A stretch of 64,000 nucleotides of DNA, from the NCBI GenBank assembly GCA_947624965.1, contig CANQMN010000006.1:32399-96398 (forward strand). Direction: 5' to 3'. Every line of letters starts with the position of its first letter. Position 1 is the first letter of the stretch. The notes beneath the pieces are model-generated. The model was not told the DNA's origin. It did no database searches and worked only from the letters and a program-made list of their open reading frames with translations. The DNA comes from an uncultured Clostridia bacterium (GTDB taxonomy: Bacteria > Bacillota > Clostridia > Christensenellales > Borkfalkiaceae). Of the stretch, positions 22,962 through 31,755 are shown piece after piece. A program made the position numbers and the translations under genes.

Positions 22962-25004
22962 ATGAGCGTTTCGGCAAACAATATCAGAAACGTCGCGATC
23001 GTGGGACACAGCGGCGAGGGCAAGACCACGCTGTGCGAGGCGATGCTCTTCAACGCGGGCGCGATCGAGCGCATGGGCAAGATCGAGAACGGCACGACCG
23101 TCTCCGACTTCGACGAACAGGAGATCTCCCGCAAGATCTCGATCTCCCTCTCCGTCGCCACGATGAGCTGGAAGGACGTCCGCATCAACCTCATCGACGT
23201 CCCGGGATTTTACGACTTTGAAGGAGAGTTCAACTCCGCGATGCGCGCGTGCGGCGCGGCGCTCGTTGTTACGGGCGCGAACGGGACGGTCACCGTCGGT
23301 GCGGAGAAGGCGATCGCGCAGTGCCTGCGCGTGAAAAAGCCGACCATCCTCTTCATCAACGGCATGGACAAGGAAAATGCCGACTATCACGGCACCATGC
23401 GCGCCTTCCAGGAAAAATACAAGCGCACCATCGCCCCCATCCAGATCCCCATTATGGAAGGGAACAAGATGACGGGCATCGTGAACGCCCTCACGGGGAA
23501 GGCGTACCGCTTCACCAACGTGGGACCCGAGGAGATCCCCCTGCCCGAAGCGTTGGGGCGCGACCTCGAAGAGATGCAGGCGGCGCTCATGGAGACCGCC
23601 GCGGAGAACGACGAAGTGCTCCTCGAAAAATACTTCGAGGACGGCTTCCTCTCCCGCGAGGACACCATCCACGGCATCCGCAAGGGGATTTTCTCCATGA
23701 GCATCATCCCCGTCATGGCGGGGAGCGCCTTGCTCAACAAGGGCGTCATCAATCTCCTGAACGAGATCGTGAAATATCTGCCCGAAGCCGCGGAGAGAAA
23801 GGAACTCCCCGCCACCGACCTTAAAAAGAACACCGTTACGGGCGTCATGTGCGAGGAGAACGGTCCGCTCGCGGCACAGGTATTCAAGACCGCCGTGGAC
23901 CCCTTCGTGGGAAAAATGAACTATCTCCGCGTGTGCCGCGGCGTTCTGAAAACGGGCATGAACGCGCTCAACCCCAACACGAACACGGTGGAGCGCATCA
24001 ACGCCGTCTACCTCGTGCGCGGCAAGAAGCTCGAACAGGTCTCCGAGTTGGGCGCGGGAGAGATCGGCGCGGTCTCCAAACTCGCCAACACGGGCACGGG
24101 CGATACGCTCTGCGCCGAGGACGCGCCCGTCCTCTTCGACCCCATCCCCTTCCCCAAGCCCGTGCTCTCCATGGCGGTCTCCGCCACCGTGCGCGGCACC
24201 GAGGACAAAGTGTTCGGCGGGCTCAACCGCCTCACCGAGGAGGACAAGAGTTTCGCCGTCGTGAAAAATCCCGATACGGGCGAGACGCTCGCCTGCGGAC
24301 AGGGCGAAGTGCACCTCGACGTCATCCAGAAAAAGCTCAAAGCGAAGTTCGGCGCGGACGCGATCTTCAAGACGCCCGCCGTCGCCTACAAGGAGACCAT
24401 CCGCACGGTCGCGAACGCCGAGGGAAAACACAAGAAACAGACGGGCGGACACGGACAGTACGGCCACGTGAAGATGCGCTTCGAGCCCTGCGAAAAGGAC
24501 TTTGAGTTTGCGGAAGAGGTCGTCGGCGGCACGGTGCCCAAGAACTACATCCCAGCCGTCGAAAAGGGCATCATCGAATGCCTGCCCCACGGTGTGCTCG
24601 CGGGCTTCCCCGTGATCCGCGTGAGAGCCGTCCTCTACGACGGAAGTTTCCACCCCGTGGACTCCTCGGAAGCCGCCTTCAAAGCGGCGGCGGAGCTCGC
24701 CTTCAAGGACGGCATGTCCAAGGCGTCCCCCGTCCTTCTCGAACCCATTTCGCGGATGAAGATCGCCGTGCCCGAACAGTATGTCGGCGACGTGATGGGC
24801 GATCTCAACAAGCGCCGCGGGCGCATCATCGGCATGGACACGCAGGAAGATATGCAGGTCATCACGGCGGAGGCGCCGCAGGGAGAGATCCTCACCTATG
24901 CGACCTCGCTCCGCTCGATGACGCAGGGCAGAGGCAAGTTCTCGGAGAGCTTCGCCCGCTACGAGCAGGCGCCCGATCTCGTCCTGCAAAACCTCAATAA
25001 ATAA
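22962..25004 (+). CDS. EF-G-like GTPase (elongation factor G paralogue)
   Basis: 680 residues from the ATG at 22962 (AAGGAG upstream). It has the five-domain EF-G layout: G domain with P-loop GHSGEGKT (15-22), G3 motif DVPGF (79-83), an INGMDKE sequence in place of the usual NKMD, domain II, domain III, domain IV (about 470-590) and domain V ending near residue 675. Canonical EF-G has DTPGH with a catalytic His; here that position is Phe83. This matches the EF-G-like paralogue class (FusA2-type), whose members lack full translocase activity or act in other ribosome tasks. It stands alone, with its own promoter and terminator, away from the ribosomal genes. Confidence 0.88.
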   Translation: MSVSANNIRNVAIVGHSGEGKTTLCEAMLFNAGAIERMGKIENGTTVSDFDEQEISRKISISLSVATMSWKDVRINLIDVPGFYDFEGEFNSAMRACGAALVVTGANGTVTVGAEKAIAQCLRVKKPTILFINGMDKENADYHGTMRAFQEKYKRTIAPIQIPIMEGNKMTGIVNALTGKAYRFTNVGPEEIPLPEALGRDLEEMQAALMETAAENDEVLLEKYFEDGFLSREDTIHGIRKGIFSMSIIPVMAGSALLNKGVINLLNEIVKYLPEAAERKELPATDLKKNTVTGVMCEENGPLAAQVFKTAVDPFVGKMNYLRVCRGVLKTGMNALNPNTNTVERINAVYLVRGKKLEQVSELGAGEIGAVSKLANTGTGDTLCAEDAPVLFDPIPFPKPVLSMAVSATVRGTEDKVFGGLNRLTEEDKSFAVVKNPDTGETLACGQGEVHLDVIQKKLKAKFGADAIFKTPAVAYKETIRTVANAEGKHKKQTGGHGQYGHVKMRFEPCEKDFEFAEEVVGGTVPKNYIPAVEKGIIECLPHGVLAGFPVIRVRAVLYDGSFHPVDSSEAAFKAAAELAFKDGMSKASPVLLEPISRMKIAVPEQYVGDVMGDLNKRRGRIIGMDTQEDMQVITAEAPQGEILTYATSLRSMTQGRGKFSESFARYEQAPDLVLQNLNK

Positions 25005-25012
25005 CACCGTAT

Positions 25013-25045
25013 AAAAAACGGCGGAGCGCGCTCCGCCGTTTTTTT
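25013..25045. terminator. Bidirectional terminator after the EF-G-like gene
   Basis: A perfect 16-bp inverted repeat built on ACGGCGGAGCG/CGCTCCGCCGT, flanked by A-run and T-run, between two convergent genes. Confidence 0.9.
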
Positions 25046-25081
25046 GATGCAAAAAAGTTTCCGCGTCGGGCGCGGAAGCCG

Positions 25082-27439
25082 TTATTCCACGCTTTTGAGC
25101 GATTCCGTCATGCTGATGCGCGAGATGACGACGCCGAACAGCGCATAGATGACGGCGGACGTCCCCGCCGAGAGCAGGATGGCGTACAGATAGGAGACGG
25201 GGCGCAGCGCGACGAGGAAGTTTATCACGCTCACCTTGTTGATCTTCATCACGAGCGTGAGGAGCGGAAGCCCGCACGCACAGCCGAGCGCCGTTCCCAC
25301 GCACGTCAGGATCATGATCTCAAAGACGAGGGAGAGCGCGATCTTGAAATGAGTAAAGCCGAGCACCTTCATCGTCGCCATATCCCGCGCGCGCTCCCGC
25401 ACGTTGAGAAGGGACAGATTGTAGAGCACGACGACGGAGAGGAGCACCGCGAACGCCATGAGCGTGTATTTCATCGTACTCGTCGAGGAGATGACGCTCC
25501 CGATCTCGTCCAACCTGTCCTCCATCGTCTTGGCGACGGTCATGCCCGCCGCCTCGTTGAGCGCGTCGCGCACCGCGTCGGGGCGGGACGTCTTGATCCA
25601 GACGTTCTGCGCGTTCGCCTGCGCGGCGAACGGCCGCTCCCTCGTAAAGAACCCGTTCCACGCCGCCGTCTCCACGATTGAACGAACCGTTATCTCGCAG
25701 ACGTCCCCGCCCGCCGTGAAAAGGACGGTATCCCCGACTTCTACGCCGAGCTCCTCGGCGACCGAGCGGGAGAGCGCGTTTTCGCCCGTGAGGACGGAGG
25801 ACATCTCGCAGTCCGCGGGGAGAAGATAGACGGTAACGTCCTTACTCACGCCCCCGTGTTCCGCCACGGAGACGTACGTCTCCACGATCTCCTTCTTTTC
25901 CACGCCGAACGCATCGTCCCCGTCCATTTCCCCGAGGCGCGCCTCGACGACGGAGGTATAGGGCGCGATGACGTCGAACGTGAACAGATTCCCGAAGTCG
26001 TTCTGCACGGAGGCGTCCAGCGTGTCGCCGATGCCGAAGCTCGTGAGGAGCAACGCACTGCACCCCGCGATCCCCAAGACGGTGAGCGCGGGTCTCCAAA
26101 TGTTGATACGGAGATTGCGCAGAGCCATGCGGAAGGAGAGCATTCTGCGCGGGTCGATGCCCTTGCTTTTCCCGCCGACGCGGGGATGGTAGGCGATCGG
26201 CTTGGGGCGCATGCACTCGGCGGGCTGTCCGCATACGACGGAGCGGGAAGCCGCCGCGCCGATCGCGAACGACGCGCCGCTCACGACGGCGAGGGTCGCC
26301 GCCGTCCAGCCAAAACTGAACGCCGTCCCCGAGAGCATGGGCATGGAAAAGACGATGCCGTATTTGATGTTCATGACGGTCGGCACGATGAGCGGTCCGA
26401 GCGCCGCGCCGACGAGGCACCCGACGAGCGCGACGACCGCGCTCAACGTCGCATAGTGGACGATGATCCTGCCGTTTTTGATGCCGAGGGCTTTGAGCGT
26501 GCCGATCTGGATGCGCTCCCGCAGGATGAGACGGCTCACCGAGGAAGTTACGACGAGCAGGGAGACGAAGAAGAAGATGACGGGGAACACATACAGCATG
26601 TTCAGCGACTGGTCCACTTCCGAATCAATGGTAACCACCGCCTCCATCGTGCCGTGGTCGAACACGGAGACGAGATTGCTCGCGCCCCCCTTTTCGGCAA
26701 AGTGCGCGCGGATCTCTTCCTTGACCGCGGCGGGGCTTTCCGCCTTCAACACCGCCTGCGTGCGCAGTCTCGGCAGAAGGGGCTCCACTACCTGCCGCAC
26801 GAGTCCGCGCTGATTTTCGTTCGCAAGATCGAAGTTAAACGCCCGCATGGCGAGGTCTATGACCTTCTCCTCGAACACGTCGGGCGCGATGACGAGGGGG
26901 GAGACGGAGTAGATGTTCACCCCCTCGACGGAGTGCATGAGCCCCGTGATCTCCGCCTCGAAAGCGGGCTCGATCCCGTAGGAGGAAAACGCATCTTCGA
27001 GCGACGTGAGGCGAAGGACGATGCTGTCCCCCACGCGGTAGCCGTGGAGCTCGGCGACGCGGGCGTCCACGAGGATCCCCGCTTTCCCTTCGGTGAGATA
27101 GGGCTTGTTGAGCTGACCGTCTCCGATGTAGAAGCGCGCCGTGTCGGGCGTGCCGCCCGGCTTTGAGAAGCTCCCCTCCGAATAGATGCGGTATTCCGCG
27201 CCCAACCCGTCGAGATAGGCGACGTCCGCATCGTCGAAGCCCGTCGTCTGCACGATGAGGTCGGCGAGGTTTGCCGCCTCATAGTACCGCTCCGCGCGCC
27301 TGCGCAGCGTGAGCGAATTGGACACGAACCCGAGAAAGAGGGTCGTTGCGAGCACGGTGATGAGAAACATCGCGAGATATTGGTACCAGTTTTTTTTCAG
27401 CTCGCGGAACATGAGCTTGAAAAGAAGCGCGTTTACCAC
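25082..27439 (-). CDS. FtsX/MacB-type ABC transporter permease
   Basis: 785 residues. A membrane segment near the N-terminus (about 18-40) is followed by a large extracytoplasmic domain, three membrane helices (about 280-400), a second extracytoplasmic domain and a final trio of helices (about 640-785). This duplicated FtsX architecture is typical of lipoprotein- or peptide-exporting and antimicrobial-resistance ABC systems of Firmicutes. It starts within the end of the ATPase gene (7-nt overlap), so translation is coupled. The cargo is unknown. Confidence 0.9.
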   Translation of the reverse strand: MVNALLFKLMFRELKKNWYQYLAMFLITVLATTLFLGFVSNSLTLRRRAERYYEAANLADLIVQTTGFDDADVAYLDGLGAEYRIYSEGSFSKPGGTPDTARFYIGDGQLNKPYLTEGKAGILVDARVAELHGYRVGDSIVLRLTSLEDAFSSYGIEPAFEAEITGLMHSVEGVNIYSVSPLVIAPDVFEEKVIDLAMRAFNFDLANENQRGLVRQVVEPLLPRLRTQAVLKAESPAAVKEEIRAHFAEKGGASNLVSVFDHGTMEAVVTIDSEVDQSLNMLYVFPVIFFFVSLLVVTSSVSRLILRERIQIGTLKALGIKNGRIIVHYATLSAVVALVGCLVGAALGPLIVPTVMNIKYGIVFSMPMLSGTAFSFGWTAATLAVVSGASFAIGAAASRSVVCGQPAECMRPKPIAYHPRVGGKSKGIDPRRMLSFRMALRNLRINIWRPALTVLGIAGCSALLLTSFGIGDTLDASVQNDFGNLFTFDVIAPYTSVVEARLGEMDGDDAFGVEKKEIVETYVSVAEHGGVSKDVTVYLLPADCEMSSVLTGENALSRSVAEELGVEVGDTVLFTAGGDVCEITVRSIVETAAWNGFFTRERPFAAQANAQNVWIKTSRPDAVRDALNEAAGMTVAKTMEDRLDEIGSVISSTSTMKYTLMAFAVLLSVVVLYNLSLLNVRERARDMATMKVLGFTHFKIALSLVFEIMILTCVGTALGCACGLPLLTLVMKINKVSVINFLVALRPVSYLYAILLSAGTSAVIYALFGVVISRISMTESLKSVE

Positions 27440-28149
27440 TCGATCTCACCTGCCTCTTTGGGCGTCGGGTTTACGACGTTCTCCTTGATCTCGCCGTCCG
27501 AGAGACGGATCACGCGGTCGGCGAGCGCGGCGAGCCCCGCGTTGTGCGTAACGATGACGATCGTCGTGCCGTACTGCCGTTTGAGCGATTGCAAAAGCGC
27601 GAGAATGCGCTGTCCCGTCTTGGAATCGAGCGCGCCCGTCGGCTCGTCGCAGAGGAGAAGGCGGGGCTTTTTCACGATGGCGCGGGCGATGGCGACGCGC
27701 TGCTGTTCTCCCCCCGAAAGATGGGAGGGAAAGTTGTTCGCGCGCTCTTCGAGCCCCACTTCCGAGAGCGCGGCAAGTTCGTCCATTCCCCCTTCGCACC
27801 GCGCGATGGCGACGTTTTCGCGCGCGGTGAGATTGGGCATGAGATTGTAGAACTGGAACACGAAGCCTATTTCCTTCCTGCGGTATTCCACCAGCTCGCG
27901 CGCCGTCGCCGCGGTAACGTCCCTTCCGAACACGACCGCGCTCCCCCCGCTCGCGCGGTCCATGCCGCCCAACACGTTGAGAAGAGTGCTCTTGCCCGAG
28001 CCGCTGGGTCCCAAAATGACGGTAAATTCCCCCGCGGCGATCTCAAAGCTCACGCCGCCGAGCGCGACGATCGCATTCTCTCCGCTCCCGTATATTTTTT
28101 TGAGATCTTGTATGCGGATCTTGTCCCGCTCCACGGTTTCGTTTTCCAA
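27433..28149 (-). CDS. ABC transporter ATP-binding protein, MacB/LolD type
   Basis: 238 residues starting from a TTG at 28149, chosen because GGAGG lies 8 nt upstream and no ATG fits. All NBD motifs are present: Walker A GPSGSGKST, Q-loop FQFYNLMP, signature LSGGEQQR, Walker B LLLCDEPTGALD, and H-loop THN. The GALD form after Walker B is characteristic of the MacB/LolD group. It powers the FtsX-type permease encoded next. Confidence 0.93.
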   Translation of the reverse strand: MENETVERDKIRIQDLKKIYGSGENAIVALGGVSFEIAAGEFTVILGPSGSGKSTLLNVLGGMDRASGGSAVVFGRDVTAATARELVEYRRKEIGFVFQFYNLMPNLTARENVAIARCEGGMDELAALSEVGLEERANNFPSHLSGGEQQRVAIARAIVKKPRLLLCDEPTGALDSKTGQRILALLQSLKRQYGTTIVIVTHNAGLAALADRVIRLSDGEIKENVVNPTPKEAGEIEW

Positions 28150-28179
28150 CTTCCGCGCCTCCGAAATTTTTCACGGAAT

Positions 28180-28208
28180 ATTATAACACACTCCGCGCAA
28201 AAGAACAA
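28180..28208 (-). promoter_or_regulatory. Promoter of the ABC exporter operon
   Basis: TTGTTC (28208-28203), 17-bp spacer, TATAAT (28185-28180) with extended -10 TG. Confidence 0.7.
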
Positions 28209-28220
28209 CTTTCCGCGCAC

Positions 28221-28251
28221 AAAAAAACGCCGCCCCGCAGACGGGACGGCG
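28221..28251 (-). terminator. Terminator after the purine permease gene
   Basis: CGCCGTCCCG pairs with a downstream GGGGCGGCG arm and is followed by seven T on the minus strand. Confidence 0.8.
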
Positions 28252-28265
28252 AAATTTTTCACGCG

Positions 28266-29804
28266 TCAGGTGAGGATGAACGTCGCAAGGAAGAGCGCGC
28301 CGATGACATACGTCGGGATAGAGATCTCTTTCACCTTGCCCGTGCAGAGCTTGATGAGCACATACGCGAGAATGCCGATGCCGATGCCCTTGGAGATGGA
28401 GTATCCGAGGATCATCACGATGAACGTCGCAAAGCCGACGAGCGCCTCTGCGGGATCGTGCCAATCGATCTTCGTGACCGAAGTCATCATGAGCACGCCG
28501 ACCCAGACGAGCGCGGTCGCCGTTGCGCTTCTCGGAATGAGCTGGGCGATGGGCGAAAGGAACATCGCGATGATGAAGAGAACGCCCGTCGTGAGGGCGG
28601 TAAGACCCGTCCTGCCGCCTGCGGCGACGCCCGAGGAGCTTTCGACGAACGTCGTTACGGTGGAGGTACCCGCGATGGAACCGACGCTCGTTGCAATGGC
28701 GTCGGCGAGCATCATGCGCTCCATGCGGATAGGGGTCCCGTTCTCGTCGAGGAGATTGCCCCTTGCGCACGCGCCGTAGAGGGTGCCGATGGTATCGAAC
28801 ATATCGATCATGCACAGCGACAGCGCGGAGGTGATAAGGACAACGGCAACCGTAGCCGCTCCGCCTTCCACGCCGCTGAAATTAAATCCGTCTACAAAGA
28901 CTTTTCCGACCGCTTGCGTTCCCCACTCGCCGAAAGCATTAAAAGGATTGGAAATAGAGATGCCGTCGAAGAAGGCGACACAGGTCGGATCGCTCCACGC
29001 ACAGCCGAGCCCGGTGAGCGCATAGTAGAGCGCGGCGGAGCCGAGAATGCCCCACAAAATCGCACCCTTTATGTTCTTTTTGGAGAGAACGGCGATCGCC
29101 ACCACGCCGAGAAGGCAGATGAGCGGGGCGATCATCCCGCCGTACGTCCAACCGTCTTTGAGCACGTTGAAGGAAACAAAAGTAACGAGAGTGGAATCGT
29201 CGTTGACAATGACACCCGCTTGCTGGAAGCCGATGAAGGCGATGAACATGCCGATACCGACGGGGATGGCATGGCGCACGCCTGCGGGAATTGCCTCGAA
29301 GATCTTCTTGCGAAGACCGGTGACCGTGAGGATGATAAACACCACGCCTTCAATGAGGGTGAACACCATGCAGTTCGCATACGTAAGACCGCTGTAATTC
29401 AAAAGCAGAGTATATACGATAAAAGCATTGATCCCCATGCCCGAAGCCTGCGCAAGGGGCATCTTCGCGAGGAACGCCATGAGCAGGGTGCCCGCGATGG
29501 CGCCGATCGCCGTTGCGATGTACGCCGCGCCGTACGAAAGACCGACCCAGCTTTCCGAAAACATACCCGCGTTCACCATCAGGATGTACACCATCGCCAT
29601 GAAGGTGGTGAGCCCTGCGATGATTTCCCGCTTAAAGTTGGAGCCGCTCGCCGTTATGCCGAAATAATTATCGACTTTCCCGAGAAAACCCGTTTTCTTC
29701 GCGGCGGCTACATCCCCCCCCGCACTCTCGGCGGGTTCGGCGGAAGTTTCGGGCGATTGGACGGGTGTCTCTTCGCCCTGGACGTCTTGCTTCTCTTCTT
29801 CCAT
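28266..29804 (-). CDS. NCS2/AzgA-type purine permease
   Basis: 512 residues with about 40 acidic, Pro-rich N-terminal residues and then 12 or more membrane helices. The AzgA/PbuG signature regions are present: REIIAGLTTFMAMVYILMVN at the first helix, QASGMGINAFIVYTLLLNYSG, and TSTVTTFVESSSGVAAGGRTGLTA. These proteins import adenine, hypoxanthine or guanine by proton symport. The gene is monocistronic with a near-consensus promoter and terminator. I saw no purine riboswitch in the short leader. A run of eight C (29714-29721) lies in the N-terminal coding part. Confidence 0.9.
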   Translation of the reverse strand: MEEEKQDVQGEETPVQSPETSAEPAESAGGDVAAAKKTGFLGKVDNYFGITASGSNFKREIIAGLTTFMAMVYILMVNAGMFSESWVGLSYGAAYIATAIGAIAGTLLMAFLAKMPLAQASGMGINAFIVYTLLLNYSGLTYANCMVFTLIEGVVFIILTVTGLRKKIFEAIPAGVRHAIPVGIGMFIAFIGFQQAGVIVNDDSTLVTFVSFNVLKDGWTYGGMIAPLICLLGVVAIAVLSKKNIKGAILWGILGSAALYYALTGLGCAWSDPTCVAFFDGISISNPFNAFGEWGTQAVGKVFVDGFNFSGVEGGAATVAVVLITSALSLCMIDMFDTIGTLYGACARGNLLDENGTPIRMERMMLADAIATSVGSIAGTSTVTTFVESSSGVAAGGRTGLTALTTGVLFIIAMFLSPIAQLIPRSATATALVWVGVLMMTSVTKIDWHDPAEALVGFATFIVMILGYSISKGIGIGILAYVLIKLCTGKVKEISIPTYVIGALFLATFILT

Positions 29805-29836
29805 TGTATCTTCTCCTTTGTGGATTTGTTAAGAAA

Positions 29837-29866
29837 ATTATATCATATTCTGCAAACGGCTGTCAA
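29837..29866 (-). promoter_or_regulatory. Strong promoter of the purine permease gene
   Basis: TTGACA (29866-29861), 18-bp spacer, TATAAT (29842-29837) with extended -10 TG. Confidence 0.85.
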
Positions 29867-29924
29867 GCAATCGCTTTGGTTTATGAAAATCTTTTTCACA
29901 TTTATAAGGCATAACGCGAGAAAA

Positions 29925-29945
29925 AAACCCGCCTGCGGGGCGGGC
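29925..29945 (-). terminator. Terminator after the lipoprotein hydrolase
   Basis: CCCGCC and GGCGGG with a 5-nt loop, followed on the minus strand by seven T. Confidence 0.8.
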
Positions 29946-29953
29946 CATTTTTC

Positions 29954-30871
29954 TTACGTTTCATAGGTGCGCGCTTCGAGGAATTTGAGGACCTTCTCCG
30001 CCGCCGTTTCGGTGAAACTTCCGCCGAAGCCGTGTCCCGTCCCGGCGAGATCCGTGCGCTCCACGCGCTCCGCGCCGTACACTTCCACCGCGCGGTCGAT
30101 GTACTCCTTCCTCACGATAGCGTCGTCCGTCCCCCAAACGATGCAGACGTCCTTTTTGTAGTTGCCGATGACGTCGAAGAGGTCGAGCGAACGGATGGAA
30201 CGGATGTATTCCGCGCCGATCACATACCCCATTCCGGGAGGAGAGGAGTCCTTGATCTCCGCATTCCGCCAGTCGTCGGGAATATTGAACGCGGGGAAGT
30301 ACATCGCGATCGCCGCGACCTGCTCCTTCACGGCGTCGTCCGCCGCCGTGAGCGCGGTCACGAACCCGCCCTGACTGCCGCCGAAGAGAAAGATCTGCGT
30401 GGCGTCCACGTTGGGAAGCTGTTTTATGTTCCCGATGATGGCGATGAGGTCCTCCTTCATCGTATAGGGCGTGTACTCGTTGGAGGCTCTGCCCGTGCTC
30501 AAACCGTCCTGCTGCGCGCCGCAAAAATCGAAGGCATAGCAGATGTATCCGCGCTTCGCCCACTTTGCGCACTCCAACCCGAAATCCGAATAATGTCCGT
30601 TGTAGCCGTGGCTCAACACGACGGCGGGGAATTTTTCATCCTTCACCGGCTGACAGATCTGTCCGTAAATCGAGATCGCACGCCCCTGCGCGTCGGTATA
30701 TTCCACGGTATGATCCTTCGTTTCGATCTCGTAGGAATAATAGTCCGGCACAAAGCGTATCTGACGTTCCGTTTCCACCGTTTCCTCCTCTTTTTTGTCG
30801 TCGCATCCTGCGGCAAGCCCCATCACGGCGACCGCCGCCGCAAGCGCAACAACAAACAGCCTTTTTTTCAT
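29954..30871 (-). CDS. Alpha/beta hydrolase lipoprotein
   Basis: 305 residues from the ATG at 30871, which starts the signal peptide directly; a start at 30892 lacks a ribosome site. The lipoprotein signal ends in GLAAGC. The catalytic triad of the alpha/beta hydrolase fold is visible: nucleophile Ser in GGSQGG, acidic residue in WGTDDAIV and His in GTGHGFGG. A VVLSHGYNGHYSD oxyanion segment is present. It is expected on the outer face of the membrane as an esterase or peptidase of unknown substrate. The upstream MarR gene ends 29 nt before it, so it may be the regulated target. Confidence 0.85.
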   Translation of the reverse strand: MKKRLFVVALAAAVAVMGLAAGCDDKKEEETVETERQIRFVPDYYSYEIETKDHTVEYTDAQGRAISIYGQICQPVKDEKFPAVVLSHGYNGHYSDFGLECAKWAKRGYICYAFDFCGAQQDGLSTGRASNEYTPYTMKEDLIAIIGNIKQLPNVDATQIFLFGGSQGGFVTALTAADDAVKEQVAAIAMYFPAFNIPDDWRNAEIKDSSPPGMGYVIGAEYIRSIRSLDLFDVIGNYKKDVCIVWGTDDAIVRKEYIDRAVEVYGAERVERTDLAGTGHGFGGSFTETAAEKVLKFLEARTYET

Positions 30872-30900
30872 ATTCGTCCCCCCATTCCGCACGCGTGCGG

Positions 30901-31326
30901 TTATTTCTCCTTCAAATTGCGCGTTACCCGCGCCAGCATGGAAAGGAGCGCTTCCCGCTCCTCGCGGGAGAAGCCCGAAAAGCCGCGCGCTTCCAACGCC
31001 TCCACTTCGTTTTCCAGCCGTTCCGCCATCGCCGCCCCCTCTTCGGTGAGGGAGACGACCACGGAGGACTTCCCGCCCGCCGTGCGCCGCCGCTCCCGCC
31101 GCACGAGCCCCGCCCGCTCGATTTTTCCGAGCAAAACGGTGAGCGTGGACTCCTTTACGTTGCAGAGCGCGGCAAGCTCCTTTTGGACGATGCCGCCCGT
31201 ACGGCGAAGGATATACAGTACTTTTGGCTGCCCCGCCGAGAGCCCGAGCACGGAAAATACCGCCCTGCTCGCCTCCGCATGCGCCGAGGAACTTTCCAAC
31301 AATGCCAAAAACAGTTTGTCGTACAT
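30901..31326 (-). CDS. MarR family transcriptional regulator
   Basis: 141 residues from the ATG at 31326, chosen because GGAGG lies 5 nt before it; an ATG at 31344 would add six residues but has no ribosome site. The winged helix region reads GLSAGQPKVLYILRRTGGIVQKELAALCNVKESTLTVLLGKIERAGLVRRERR with the wing around GGKSSVVVSLTEEG. MarR proteins repress nearby genes and respond to small phenolic or other ligands. It heads a unit with the lipoprotein hydrolase and has a near-consensus promoter. Confidence 0.9.
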   Translation of the reverse strand: MYDKLFLALLESSSAHAEASRAVFSVLGLSAGQPKVLYILRRTGGIVQKELAALCNVKESTLTVLLGKIERAGLVRRERRRTAGGKSSVVVSLTEEGAAMAERLENEVEALEARGFSGFSREEREALLSMLARVTRNLKEK

Positions 31327-31368
31327 TGCGCCCTCCGCAACCATTGTTTCGTATTCTAATTTATCCGC

Positions 31369-31397
31369 ATTATATCACATTGTTCCCGCCCCGTCAA
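31369..31397 (-). promoter_or_regulatory. Promoter of marR-hydrolase unit
   Basis: TTGACG (31397-31392), 17-bp spacer, TATAAT (31374-31369) with extended -10 TG. Confidence 0.8.
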
Positions 31398-31413
31398 GCG
31401 CAAAAACAAAAAT

Positions 31414-31587
31414 CGCAGGCGCAAAAGGAAAGAAGTTGCCCTTTGGGGCAACTTCTTGCAAAATACGCCTTGCATTATCGGGCTCCCGAAAAAGATTGCG
31501 TAGCAAGATTTTTCGGGAAAAGGAGCCGCAGGCGTAAAAAGCAAAGAAGTTGCCCTTTGGGGCAACTTCTTGCAAAATACGCCTTGC
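31414..31587. repeat. Duplicated hairpin units downstream of tRNA-Leu
   Basis: A 45-bp segment occurs at 31429-31473 and, identically, at 31543-31587 (offset 114), each preceded by a similar CGCAGGCG stretch. Each copy contains the perfect hairpin AAGAAGTTGCC/GGCAACTTCTT and on the minus strand acts as a terminator-like structure after tRNA-Leu. Between them (about 31480-31520) lies an imperfect CCCGAAAAAGATTGC hairpin that also occurs, inverted, in the tRNA-Arg repeat units near 4325 and 4622. Confidence 0.8.
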
Positions 31588-31594
31588 GGCGACG

Positions 31595-31681
31595 TGGTGC
31601 GAGTAATCGGATTTGAACCGATATGGGATCTCTCCCGAAAGATTTTAAGTCTTTTGCGTCTGCCGATTTCGCCATACTCGC
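31595..31681 (-). tRNA. tRNA-Leu (anticodon TAA)
   Basis: 87 nt with encoded CCA. Acceptor stem GCGAGTA/TACTCGC, anticodon stem AAAGA/TCTTT with loop CTTAAAA (anticodon TAA), a long class II variable arm CGGGAGAGATCCC, and a T arm with GGTTCAAAT. Confidence 0.95.
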
Positions 31682-31707
31682 ATAAAAACCGTCTGTTTTT
31701 CGGAACG

Positions 31708-31732
31708 CGCAAGGGACTTAAAATCCCTTGCG
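31708..31732 (-). terminator. Hairpin between the small membrane protein gene and tRNA-Leu
   Basis: CGCAAGGGA pairs perfectly with TCCCTTGCG around a 7-nt loop. No T-run follows on the minus strand, so it may be a weak terminator or processing site. Confidence 0.45.
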
Positions 31733-31755
31733 TCTGCTGCGCAGAAAAACCAAGA

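Noticed and set aside
29805..29836. Purine riboswitch in the leader of the AzgA-type permease.
   Set aside because: The leader between promoter and start codon is only about 30 nt, too short for the aptamer.
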